Position numbers and translations under genes: made by a program
Assembly (NCBI GenBank): GCA_964637655.1
Contig: CAZWUZ010000018.1
Location: 1 to 26,679, forward strand
Length of the DNA stretch: 26,679 nt
DNA from: CAZWUZ01 sp964637655 [NCBI: uncultured bacterium]
Lineage (GTDB): Bacteria; DAOPZR01
Direction of reading: 5' to 3'
Notes under the pieces: model-generated
Database searches by the model: none
Told to the model about the DNA's origin: nothing
The model's input: the letters and a program-made list of their open reading frames with translations, nothing else
Shown here: positions 16,904 to 24,178 of the stretch, one piece after another
How positions within the stretch are numbered: the first letter of the stretch is position 1
How the letters are laid out: every line of letters starts with the position of its first letter

Positions 16904-17101
16904 CTAACCTTCCCAGTGCAATTCAATGAACAATTCAAGTTTGATGCGGTTGACGCACGGGCCCACGCCCCGCCCGCCTACGGGTAGCGCAATGGTCGCG
17001 CGTCGGATGTCGGGCAGGTCAGGTGCCGAACCCGGCACCAGCAACGCCTGCCGGGCGACCACTCGCCCGCGTCTGGTTTCGCTGCTGCCTGCTTTGGCCA
17101 T
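16904..17101 (-). CDS. Small basic hypothetical protein
   Basis: A 65-aa frame with a strong ribosome-binding site (AGGAGAAGTGTTC) before ATG 17101. It is basic at the N-terminus (MAKAGSSETRRGRVVARQ) and more hydrophobic and mixed toward the end (RIKLELFIELHWEG). It overlaps the upstream ORF (ending at 17019) by 83 nt in another frame. I recognise no domain. Both ORFs share a loose pattern: G-[KR]-x-V-x-A-R, then V-P, then IRRA. The ribosome-binding site is the main support for this being real. Confidence 0.45.
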   Translation of the reverse strand: MAKAGSSETRRGRVVARQALLVPGSAPDLPDIRRATIALPVGGRGVGPCVNRIKLELFIELHWEG

Positions 17102-17354
17102 GAACACTTCTCCTGGTGGCAAATATTCCGCCGTTCACTACCTTCGTTGTCGTGATAGTATGGGCGCCCGGTTGCCGGACACGTGCCGGCAACTGCAGTC
17201 CCATGGCCACGCCGGTGACAGCACGGCGGATGTTCCCTACCGGTGGCACGGTGCTCGCCCGTGCGGTGACAGGTTTGCCTGCCCTTGCTGCCGGCGCATT
17301 ATGCCGCCAGCCGGCGGTCAGGCGCGACTTCGGCCGGTATCCCCTCATGATCAT
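17019..17354 (-). CDS. Small basic hypothetical protein
   Basis: A 111-aa frame. It begins with MIMRGYRPK, with AGGAGGAGCGTT directly before the first ATG (a second ATG lies two codons on). It sits 45 nt below the shared promoter at 17399-17462, so a transcript very probably starts here. The composition is Arg/Ala/Thr-rich without membrane segments or a recognisable domain. It overlaps the next ORF by 83 nt, so either the coding end is shorter in practice or the two are translationally coupled. No function can be assigned. Confidence 0.4.
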   Translation of the reverse strand: MIMRGYRPKSRLTAGWRHNAPAARAGKPVTARASTVPPVGNIRRAVTGVAMGLQLPARVRQPGAHTITTTKVVNGGIFATRRSVHGQSRQQRNQTRASGRPAGVAGAGFGT

Positions 17355-17398
17355 AACGCTCCTCCTGCTTGCTTGCTTCGGTCCGGATATCCTCAAGT

Positions 17399-17462
17399 AG
17401 TATAACCACTATCAGACGATCAGCCCATTGGCAGTTTCCGCTTTGTCCTGACTATTATCCGC
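17399..17462 (-). promoter_or_regulatory. Shared promoter module (copy F)
   Basis: On the minus strand: GCGGATAATAGTCAGGACAA, AGCGGAAACTG, CCAATGG (17425-17431), a 20-nt spacer without the GC dyad, and TATACT (17399-17404). It matches copy A at nearly every position of the upstream block. Confidence 0.75.
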
Positions 17463-17542
17463 AAGCCGCAGCCGGCGAAACAGCCGCGCGTCGCGCTGGT
17501 CGTGCCTGCTCCCGCTGCAGTTACCCGGCAGCGTGCAACCGG

Positions 17543-17854
17543 TCAAGTATGTTTTTGCCGGAACAGCACACTGCTGGCCATCACCACCAGCCAGCAGGTG
17601 AACATGGCCAGCAGCGTGGCATATTCAAACGTACTGCCCGCTGCCTGATTGCTGCGAATCACCTGAAAAAACGGTGCGACCACGACTGCCGTCAGGCCAT
17701 AAACCGCCTGCGCAAACCATGTTTCCGGACCGGCCCCAGACAGTTTCAGGACAAACCGCAGCGCCAGCAGCGCTTCCACCAGCAGCAATAGCGACCAGGC
17801 AAGACGAATGCCAATGTTTTTCGGCTTTCCCGCAACGGCAGTGGCGGTATACAT
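17543..17854 (-). CDS. YggT-family-like membrane protein
   Basis: A 103-aa protein. ATG 17854 is preceded by GCAGGGAACAGCGC. Two clear hydrophobic segments are seen: LAWSLLLLVEALLALRFVL (residues ~18-36) and YATLLAMFTCWLVVMASSVLF (~77-97). The middle segment (WFAQAVYGLTAVVVAPFFQV) resembles the YggT motif in which an aromatic-rich loop is followed by a P-F pair. YggT proteins are small inner-membrane proteins linked to osmotic stress and envelope organisation, with no defined activity. It is a single-gene unit with its own promoter at 17922-17985. Confidence 0.65.
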   Translation of the reverse strand: MYTATAVAGKPKNIGIRLAWSLLLLVEALLALRFVLKLSGAGPETWFAQAVYGLTAVVVAPFFQVIRSNQAAGSTFEYATLLAMFTCWLVVMASSVLFRQKHT

Positions 17855-17921
17855 GCGCTGTTCCCTGCTCTCCGCGCGTACCGGTTGCGCCGGTACCGCG
17901 CACGTTTCAGTGCCTGATCAC

Positions 17922-17985
17922 AGTATATCCGCAGCGGTTGCTCACGACCAGTGGCAAATGCCGCAATTCATTGACGTTTATCCGC
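17922..17985 (-). promoter_or_regulatory. Shared promoter module (copy G)
   Basis: On the minus strand: GCGGATAAACGTCAATG, TTGCGGCATTTG, CCACTGG (17948-17954, one mismatch), a 20-nt spacer with the dyad CCGC-T-GCGG, and TATACT (17922-17927). It lies 68 nt before the YggT-like gene. Confidence 0.7.
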
Positions 17986-18004
17986 AGCACTATCCCGTGT
18001 CAGG

Positions 18005-18481
18005 TTATGGCACATGCGCGGCGATCCAGACGCCCATAACGTGCGCGATAACAATGACGAGCACCGCCACCCCGAGATGTTCGCCGATAACTTTCCACGG
18101 GCGCTCCCGCTGATTGCGGGCGATGCAGTAGCTGAGAACAGCCAGCACGGACAGGCCCCACGCCGCACTCACCACGATCGCCGTGGCGAGCGGCAGCAGC
18201 AGCACCGGAATGAGGAAGGTCAGGGCAAACCCGAACTTGGTCAGCAAGGTCATCAGCGTTGAGCGCCAGACCTCGCGCGGCGTATGCGCGTTTTCACCCT
18301 CCTCGGCAACGTGGATGCCCAGCGCATCGGAAAACGAATCAGCGACGGCAATGGTCATGATCCCACCCATTACCACCGCCGTTGATTGCGTCTCCGCATG
18401 CAAGCCGACCATCAGCCCCAGCGTGGTGATGGCACCCGACGTCAGGCCGAACGAAAACCCCTTGCTAATCCGCCGCGGCAT
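18005..18481 (-). CDS. VIT1/CCC1-family membrane transporter
   Basis: A 158-aa protein from ATG 18481, preceded by GGGAGACGATAC. The N-terminal pattern (GFSFGLTSGAITTLGLMVGL, then GGIMTIAVADSFSDALGIH and EEGE) matches the VIT1/CCC1 family, whose members move iron or manganese across membranes. Four or five hydrophobic segments are visible, including FALTFLIPVLLLPLATAIVV and LGVAVLVIVIAHVMGVWIAA. It is short compared with full VIT1 proteins (~230 aa) but matches the compact prokaryotic form. It overlaps the upstream small ORF (stop at 18465) by 17 nt, so it ends the transaldolase operon. The substrate is not known. Confidence 0.8.
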   Translation of the reverse strand: MPRRISKGFSFGLTSGAITTLGLMVGLHAETQSTAVVMGGIMTIAVADSFSDALGIHVAEEGENAHTPREVWRSTLMTLLTKFGFALTFLIPVLLLPLATAIVVSAAWGLSVLAVLSYCIARNQRERPWKVIGEHLGVAVLVIVIAHVMGVWIAAHVP

Positions 18482-18701
18482 GTATCGTCTCCCGGTCACC
18501 CGGGGTGCGGTCGCCGCCACCGTGCGCAGCCCGCCGGGCCGGTCGTACAACCTGCACCAGTTTGCGCACCAGCGCGCGGCGCGACGTCACTGCCGTCAGT
18601 CCCGCCGCTGATGCCCCGCACGCCGTCAGCACGTCTTCAGCCGGCCGGTTGTGCCACCCCTTGTCCGGCGGTGACGCGCTGACCGCATCCTGCGGCATCA
18701 T
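18465..18701 (-). CDS. Orphan cation-transport ATPase N-terminal-domain-like small protein
   Basis: A 78-aa frame whose ATG at 18701 overlaps the transaldolase stop (ATGA), so translation is coupled. Residues ~15-46 (WHNRPAEDVLTACGASAAGL followed by TAVTSRRALVRKL) fit the short regulatory domain at the start of P-type cation ATPases: W-H, E-(D/E)-V-L, G-L, R-R-L. No ATPase core (DKTGT) follows; the sequence becomes Arg/Ala/Gly-rich and ends. It may be a decayed ATPase remnant or a standalone domain acting with the VIT1-type transporter whose start it overlaps. The domain match is by eye only. Confidence 0.5.
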   Translation of the reverse strand: MMPQDAVSASPPDKGWHNRPAEDVLTACGASAAGLTAVTSRRALVRKLVQVVRPARRAAHGGGDRTPGDRETIHAAAD

Positions 18702-19843
18702 GCGACAGTGCTCTCCAGCAGGGCATGCAACCCTGACCTTTGCGCGAGGGTTGCCAGCAACGCGTCGAACGGCTGGCTGAATTTGGCGACCCCTTCTTCC
18801 GCCAACTGCCGGGTGAGGGTGTCGAGGTTGATGCCCAGCTGCCCCAGCAGCGCCAGCACGTGACGGGCTTCCTCCACCGCCTGTCCGAGCCGTGCCTCCG
18901 GCCGGCCGTGGTCGCGATAGGCCGCAAGCGTTTCGCGGGGAATGGTGGTGACCGTACCCGGGGCGATCAGGGCCTCGATATACTTGATGTCACTGTAGTC
19001 CGGGTTCTTGGTGCCGGTACTTGCCCACAGCAGCCGCTGCACCCGGGCGCCCTGCGCGGCCAGTTCGCCAAATCGTTCGCTGCTGAACAGTTCCCGGCTG
19101 AGGTGATACGCCATGGCCGCGCTGGCGCTGGCGACCTGCCCGCAGGCCCTGGTCGCGAGGTCGGCCGGCGCACCGCCCCGGGCGATGATTGCCGCCAGCA
19201 GCGGGTCCACCAGCGCATCGATACGGCTGACAAAGAAACTGGCCACGGAAGCCACATACTGCACCGGCTTGCCCTGCTCCACCCGCACCGCAATGCCCTC
19301 GATATACGCCTCGGCCACCTCGCGGTAGCGCGACACCGCGAAGAGCAGGGTGGCATTGACGTTGATCCCCTCGCTGATAAGCAGCCGGATGGCGGGCAGC
19401 CCGGCGTCTGTCGCCGGCACCTTGATCATGACGTTCGGCCGGTGCAGCGCGGCCCACAGTCGGCGGGCTTCGTCCACCGTCCCGCTGGTGTCATACGCCA
19501 GATCAGGATTTACCTCCAAACTGACATAGCCGTCCCGGCCATCGGATGCATCATAGAGCGGGCGGAACACTTCGGCAGCACTCTGCACATCATGCTGGCT
19601 GATGGCTTCGTATATTTCGCCGGCACTCTTCCCCGCCACGGTCAGGTAGTTGATATGCTTGTCGTAATCATGGCTCCCGTCAATCGCCGCGGCGAATATG
19701 GCCGGGTTCGAGGTCATGCCCCGCAAACCATCCTCGTCGATAAGACGCTGGAGCCCGCCGCCGGTGAGCAAATCACGCCGGATATAGTCCAGCCACACTG
19801 ACTGCCCGAGTGTCGCCAGTTGTTGCAGTGGATTCGTCTGCAT
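18698..19843 (-). CDS. tal: Transaldolase
   Basis: About 381 aa. It moves a dihydroxyacetone unit between sugar phosphates in the non-oxidative pentose phosphate pathway in the cytosol. Family landmarks are clear: SVWLDYIRRDLL, GMTSNPAIFAAAI, YVSLEVNPDLAYDT, the catalytic-lysine motif NVMIKVPATDAG (Lys near residue 140), GINVNATLLF, and SVASFFVSRID. The length fits the longer Tal type found in actinobacteria and cyanobacteria (~360-390 aa). I prefer ATG 19843 because AAGG is 8 nt before it; ATG 19849 is only 2 nt from that site. It is the first gene of an operon with the ATPase-N-like ORF and the VIT1-type gene. Confidence 0.93.
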   Translation of the reverse strand: MQTNPLQQLATLGQSVWLDYIRRDLLTGGGLQRLIDEDGLRGMTSNPAIFAAAIDGSHDYDKHINYLTVAGKSAGEIYEAISQHDVQSAAEVFRPLYDASDGRDGYVSLEVNPDLAYDTSGTVDEARRLWAALHRPNVMIKVPATDAGLPAIRLLISEGINVNATLLFAVSRYREVAEAYIEGIAVRVEQGKPVQYVASVASFFVSRIDALVDPLLAAIIARGGAPADLATRACGQVASASAAMAYHLSRELFSSERFGELAAQGARVQRLLWASTGTKNPDYSDIKYIEALIAPGTVTTIPRETLAAYRDHGRPEARLGQAVEEARHVLALLGQLGINLDTLTRQLAEEGVAKFSQPFDALLATLAQRSGLHALLESTVA

Positions 19844-19936
19844 TGCCATAGCCTTCGCTTTCCGGTACGGGCTTCACCTGCTTCCCGTCACGGAAAACAG
19901 GCAATAGCCGGCCTGAACAGGTGCCGCTACTCTACC

Positions 19937-20000
19937 ATTGTAGCCGCGATGGTCAGCGGTGACCATTGGCTGTTTCCTCTTTGGCTTGTCGTATCTCCGC
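19937..20000 (-). promoter_or_regulatory. Shared promoter module (copy H)
   Basis: On the minus strand: GCGGAGATACGACAAGCC, AAAGAGGAAACAG, CCAATGG (19963-19969), a 20-nt spacer, and TACAAT (19937-19942). It lies about 90 nt before the transaldolase. Positions 20001-20126, between this module and the korB stop, hold nothing recognisable. Confidence 0.75.
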
Positions 20001-20126
20001 AGCAGCTACAGCAGCCGGGGCACAACCGGGTCACGCTGCTGTCAATGAGGATCCTCGTGTTTTCCGGCAATGCCCGCGCTGGTCAACCATGCGCGTGCCG
20101 CGCAGCACATCGCCCGGTAACATCCG

Positions 20127-20996
20127 TCATATGTCACCGCTGACGTGCATGAGCGCCTCGAGTTTGCGGGGAGCTGTCGGCTGACGGAAGTAAAGCGGGG
20201 TCTTGTCGGTGAGATTGCCGGGGACCGCCTCCTCGAAAACCGGTTTGGGCGGCGCGGTATACATCACCCCGAGGCAATAGCGGTCTTTTTCCACTGCTTT
20301 GGCAAACGCCGCTGCGCGGTTGGTCGGGTCCCAGGCATCGTCCAGATAATAGGTATGATCCTGGTACCATTTGTAAGTATTGGTTTTATTGAAAGTGATG
20401 CATGGTTGGAAAATATCGACCAGACTGTACCCCTTATGGCGGAGCGCGGCCTTGACGATGGTCACGGCCTTGGGGATATCGCTGGAAAAGGCGCGCGCGA
20501 CGAATGACGCATCGAGCGCCAACGCGACGGCGACCGGATTGAAGGGTTCATTGATTACGCCCGCAACCTGCACCGGCGTGGTAAAGCCCCGCTCCGAAGT
20601 TGGCGAGGCCTGCCCCTTGGTCAGGACGTACACCATGTTATTGTGCACGAGTTGCGTGATATCCGGGTTCCGGCGGATCGTCGCGAGGAAATGGTTGCCC
20701 CCTTCGCCGTACATATCGCCATCGCCCCCCTCGGCGATCACGGTGAGGGTCGGGTTCGCGGCCTTGATACCGGTCGCGACCGGCAAGGCCCGGCCGTGCA
20801 GGCCGTTGAACATGTTGGTGCGAAAATACTGCGGCGTCTTGGCCGCCTGGCCGATGCCGCTCACCACGACGAGGTCGCGGGGCGCAAGGCCGAGTTCCGC
20901 GCACGCCTGCCTGACGATTTGCAGAATGGCAAAGTTCCCGCAACCCGGACACCAGGCGACGTCGCAGCCGGCAAGGTCAAAGGGAGTGGCGCTCAT
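20127..20996 (-). CDS. korB: 2-oxoacid:ferredoxin oxidoreductase, beta subunit
   Basis: A 289-aa thiamine-diphosphate-binding subunit. ATG 20996 overlaps the korA stop as ATGA. Motifs: AWCPGCGNF near residues 14-22, [13 protein letters not shown], the TPP/Mg site [15 protein letters not shown] near residues 86-100, and the [16 protein letters not shown] loop. With the alpha subunit it oxidises a 2-oxoacid with CoA and ferredoxin to acyl-CoA and CO2, or runs in reverse for CO2 fixation. No 4Fe-4S delta subunit is seen, consistent with the two-subunit KorAB type. 2-Oxoglutarate is the likely substrate by family, but pyruvate or a branched-chain acid cannot be excluded. Confidence 0.9.
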   Translation of the reverse strand: MSATPFDLAGCDVAWCPGCGNFAILQIVRQACAELGLAPRDLVVVSGIGQAAKTPQYFRTNMFNGLHGRALPVATGIKAANPTLTVIAEGGDGDMYGEGGNHFLATIRRNPDITQLVHNNMVYVLTKGQASPTSERGFTTPVQVAGVINEPFNPVAVALALDASFVARAFSSDIPKAVTIVKAALRHKGYSLVDIFQPCITFNKTNTYKWYQDHTYYLDDAWDPTNRAAAFAKAVEKDRYCLGVMYTAPPKPVFEEAVPGNLTDKTPLYFRQPTAPRKLEALMHVSGDI

Positions 20997-22747
20997 GCGG
21001 TCGGCTCCTGCCCGATGATTTTCGCCAGGTCGGCGGCGAGCCCGTCGGCGGTAAAGGGATGGCCGTCGTAGCGGAGGATGCGCTCGTCGATCCTGACCCG
21101 GCCATATTGTTCGAGCACCCGGCCGAACTGGGCGGTGGCATTGCCTTCGACGAGGATTCGCCGGCGACTGGTGGCGCAGAATTCGCCGGTGCCGGACGCG
21201 AGCGGGAACACCTGGGTGAAATGCAGCACGCTGACATCCTGCCGGTCGAGACGGGCGACCGCCTCGCACACTGCCGCCAGTGACGAGCCCCAGCAGAGCA
21301 CAAGATGCGCGCTGTCCGGACTGCCATACAGCGAGGGCGGAACCGCCCCCGCACTGACGCGTTCGGCCTTGCGCAGGCGCTTCTCGACCATGTTCTTGCG
21401 GACCTCGCTGTCCTCGGTGATATAGCCGGTTTCCGTATGCTCGTCACTGTCACATGCGACGATGCCGTCGCCGTGGCCCGGAATCCCGCGCGGTGAAATC
21501 CCGTCCGGCGTCAGGGCATAGCGACGATAGTCCCCGTTCGTCCTGACGATTCGTACCGCGGGTGGCACGTCGGCGACAGCGAAGGGCGCGGTCAAGGCAT
21601 ACGTGTCGAGCAGGTACTGGTCGGTGAGGACGAATACCGGGACCTGATACTCATCGGCCGCAGCAAACGCGCGGCGGGCAAGTGCAAATGCCTGGGTCAG
21701 TGAGCCCGGGGCGAAGATGATGCGCGGGAACTCGCCGTGACCCGCATACAGCGCGAGGTCGAGGTCGCCCTGTTCGGTGCGCGTCGGTAAACCGGTTGCC
21801 GGGCCGGGGCGCTGCCCGAGGTGAATGACTGCTGGCGACTCGATCATGCCCGCGAGGCTCACGGTCTCGGTCATCAAACTGAACCCGCCGCCCGAGGTCG
21901 TGACCATGGCCCGGGCGCCCGCATACCAGGCGCCGAGCGCCATATTCAGCGCCGCGATTTCGTCCTCGGCCTGTTCGACAACCACGCCGAATTCACGCCC
22001 TTCGCGGGCGAGGAAATTCAGGACCGCAGTCGCAGGCGACATGGGATAGGAGGAAATGAAGTTGCACCCGCCGGCCAGACAACCGAACCCGACGGCATCC
22101 GCCCCGTTGAACAGGAGCATGTTGTTTACTTCGGGGTCCGCCGTGATCCGGCAGGACAGCCGGCCATCAGCCGCCAGCGCGGCGCCGGCCGCGTAACCGC
22201 TCCGGGCTGCAGCAAGATTCTTCGCGACGATATCAGGCGTTTTGCCCGCGAAGTACCTGGCGAGTTGGCGCTCGATGAGGCCGGCTTCGATGCCGAACAG
22301 ACCAAGGAGCGCACCGGCCGCAACGGTATTCTCGAACAGCGGTCCCCCCGCTGCGACGGCAAGCGCGGCAAAGGGAATATCAAACGCCGGCCGGTCGAAC
22401 GGAACCTTCGCCCGATCAGCGATGATTGCGGTTTGTTCCGTTACTGCCCGGCCAAGATGCGGCAGCGCATCCCTATCGAGCGGCACGCAGATATCAATAC
22501 GGTCGAGCGGGGCAGCGACAGGTTTGGTCGCGACCCTGATCATGGTCGAGTTGCTGCCGCCCCGGATCCGCGACATGAGTTCGCTGGTCGAAAACACCTG
22601 ATAGCCGGCAGCCGCAAAGACGCGGTTGAGGAACTGTTCGATGGTCTGCAGTCCGCGACCCGCCTCGCCGCACAGCACAATCGTGAGGTCATCCCTGAGT
22701 ACAACCGGTATGCGTGGCGTGTCGATGGCTCGCCTCCTTGGCGTCAA
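20993..22747 (-). CDS. korA: 2-oxoacid:ferredoxin oxidoreductase, fused gamma-alpha subunit
   Basis: About 580 aa. Residues ~20-195 are the gamma-type domain ([15 protein letters not shown], then [14 protein letters not shown]). Residues ~205-580 are the alpha domain: [11 protein letters not shown] at ~229-239 corresponds to the usual YPITPAS motif, followed by [33 protein letters not shown] and [18 protein letters not shown]. The fusion order is typical of KorA. The start is odd. TTG 22747 is the only conventional start but lies only ~6 nt from the predicted transcription start. A near-perfect Shine-Dalgarno AAGGAGG sits 6 nt before an ATC codon at 22726, and no ATG is there. The stop overlaps the korB ATG, so the pair is translationally coupled. 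Confidence 0.88.
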   Translation of the reverse strand: MTPRRRAIDTPRIPVVLRDDLTIVLCGEAGRGLQTIEQFLNRVFAAAGYQVFSTSELMSRIRGGSNSTMIRVATKPVAAPLDRIDICVPLDRDALPHLGRAVTEQTAIIADRAKVPFDRPAFDIPFAALAVAAGGPLFENTVAAGALLGLFGIEAGLIERQLARYFAGKTPDIVAKNLAAARSGYAAGAALAADGRLSCRITADPEVNNMLLFNGADAVGFGCLAGGCNFISSYPMSPATAVLNFLAREGREFGVVVEQAEDEIAALNMALGAWYAGARAMVTTSGGGFSLMTETVSLAGMIESPAVIHLGQRPGPATGLPTRTEQGDLDLALYAGHGEFPRIIFAPGSLTQAFALARRAFAAADEYQVPVFVLTDQYLLDTYALTAPFAVADVPPAVRIVRTNGDYRRYALTPDGISPRGIPGHGDGIVACDSDEHTETGYITEDSEVRKNMVEKRLRKAERVSAGAVPPSLYGSPDSAHLVLCWGSSLAAVCEAVARLDRQDVSVLHFTQVFPLASGTGEFCATSRRRILVEGNATAQFGRVLEQYGRVRIDERILRYDGHPFTADGLAADLAKIIGQEPTA

Positions 22748-22759
22748 TCCGTTATCACC

Positions 22760-22822
22760 ATTGTAGCAGCACCCCCGCTATTTGCCATGGCTGCTTTCCG
22801 CATTGCCTCGACGTTTTTCCGC
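22760..22822 (-). promoter_or_regulatory. Shared promoter module (copy I)
   Basis: On the minus strand: GCGGAAAAACGTCGAGGC, AATGCGGAAAGCAG, CCATGG (22785-22790, one base shorter than CCAATGG), a 19-nt spacer, and TACAAT (22760-22765). It drives korA-korB and is divergent from the M48 unit. Confidence 0.65.
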
Positions 22823-22873
22823 AATTGCGCACACGTACGGCCGTGATTCGTTCCCCGTAATGATCCCCGTAGC

Positions 22874-23018
22874 GTAACTATTCAGCCCGTCTGTCCCCTC
22901 GCCCGCTGTTCATAGCGGGAGAGGAAGACGCGCAGCGTCAGGTGAGGGTTGCAAGGCGCACACATTATTCACCCTCACCCCTGCCCACTGCAGGCAGCGG
23001 GAGAGGGTGAATAGTTAC
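22874..23018. repeat. 145-bp MITE-like element with 11-bp terminal inverted repeats
   Basis: GTAACTATTCA at 22874-22884 pairs with TGAATAGTTAC at 23008-23018. Inside are CCTCGCCCGCT...AGCGGGAGAGG and a further AGCGGGAGAGGGTGAA motif, giving a highly folded sequence without an ORF. The flanks share CCGTAG just outside both ends, a possible target duplication. The rest of 22823-23208 holds no gene I can support. Confidence 0.6.
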
Positions 23019-23208
23019 CCCGTAGCAAGCTGGCCGGCATGCAGCCACGCGCATCTTCCCGGACGACACGCCTGCGCTGCCAGCTGCGGCGACCTTGCAG
23101 AGCCACCTGATGCGGCGCGTCTCCCAGCATCGTACTCCCTGCATCGTCAAGCGCGGCTTTTCGGGGCTCCCGCGATGGACAGCAGGCGCGGGGGCCAACG
23201 GGCTGAAC

Positions 23209-23272
23209 AGCGAAATACGTCAGACAAAAGCGGAAATCAGCAATGGTCAATTGTCCGGACAGCGGGTATACT
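23209..23272 (+). promoter_or_regulatory. Shared promoter module (copy J, plus strand)
   Basis: ACGTCAGACAAAAGCGGAAA, then CAATGG (23241-23246), a 20-nt spacer with CCGGAC and GCGGG, and TATACT (23267-23272). It is the only copy on the plus strand and drives the only plus-strand unit, which supports orientation and function. Confidence 0.75.
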
Positions 23273-23302
23273 GTGCCTATATGCAGGGCGGGGAGCCTAT
23301 TG

Positions 23303-24115
23303 ATGAAAACGTATCAGGGCGTATTGGCAGTTGCGGTCGTGGCGGTGGCGGTGTGGATTGGCGCTTGTGCCAATGTGCCGATTACCGGGCGGCAGCAGTT
23401 CAATATCGTTTCCGAGCAGACCCTCATCTCCACCTCGCACGATGAGTATCAGCAATTCCTGAAGGAAAACACCCTGAGCAGTGACGCCGCCGCGACCCGG
23501 CTGGTCAAGCGCGTTGGCGCCAACATCCAGCAGGCGGTAACCCGCTATTTTGCCGACCAGCAGCAGGCCGCGGCACTCGACGGCTATGCCTGGGAATATA
23601 ATCTGGTCGTCGACACGGAAGCAAATGCCTGGTGCATGCCCGGCGGCAAGGTGATGGTCTACACGGGCATATTGCCCATCACGCAGAATGAATCCGGACT
23701 GGCCGTGGTGCTCGCGCATGAGATTGCCCACGCCGTGGCGAAGCATGGCAACGAGCGGCTCTCCAATGCGCTGATGATTCAGTTGGGCGGTCTGGCTCTC
23801 GACCAGGCCTTGCACCAGAAACCGCAGGAGACCCGCGACATGTACAATCAGGCCTACGGCATCGGCAGTGAGGTGGGACTCATGCTCCCGTTCAGCCGCG
23901 TGCAGGAAACGGAAGCGGACGAACTGGGCCTCATTTTTATGGCGATGGCTGGTTATGACCCGCAGCAGGCAGTCGCCTTCTGGGAACGGATGGCCCGACA
24001 GGCGGGTTCCGCGCCGCCGCAGTTTCTGAGCAGCCACCCGTCGGACCAGACCCGCATCGCCAATCTCAACAAGTTCATGCCGCAGGCCCTGACCTATTAC
24101 CATCCGGCCAGTTGA
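23303..24115 (+). CDS. M48-family zinc metallopeptidase lipoprotein
   Basis: A 270-aa protein. ATG 23303 has GGGGAGCCTATTG before it and lies 31 nt after the -10. The N-terminus is a lipoprotein signal (hydrophobic LAVAVVAVAVWIGAC, lipidation Cys22) followed by the ANVPITGRQQF segment typical of the family. The zinc motif HEIAH lies at residues 139-143, with the third ligand Glu in ETEADELG near residue 204. This matches the BepA/LoiP/YcaL-type envelope proteases, which degrade or help assemble outer-membrane proteins. The length is usual for the YcaL/LoiP type, with no TPR tail. It is likely periplasmic, tethered to the membrane. Co-transcription with the two following genes is possible (gaps 63 and 67 nt). 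Confidence 0.9.
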   Translation: MKTYQGVLAVAVVAVAVWIGACANVPITGRQQFNIVSEQTLISTSHDEYQQFLKENTLSSDAAATRLVKRVGANIQQAVTRYFADQQQAAALDGYAWEYNLVVDTEANAWCMPGGKVMVYTGILPITQNESGLAVVLAHEIAHAVAKHGNERLSNALMIQLGGLALDQALHQKPQETRDMYNQAYGIGSEVGLMLPFSRVQETEADELGLIFMAMAGYDPQQAVAFWERMARQAGSAPPQFLSSHPSDQTRIANLNKFMPQALTYYHPAS

Positions 24116-24178
24116 CGGCGGGCGGCGGCAGTGTCCACTACATCTGTTCGTGCCGGCCGGATCGGCAGGAGATGACTG

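Noticed and set aside
12909-20000. Reading TTGGCA-N-TTTCCGC on the plus strand as sigma-54 promoters
   Set aside because: The GG-to-GC spacing does not fit the sigma-54 rule, and transcription would run away from every gene. The opposite orientation with TATACT fits all ten sites.
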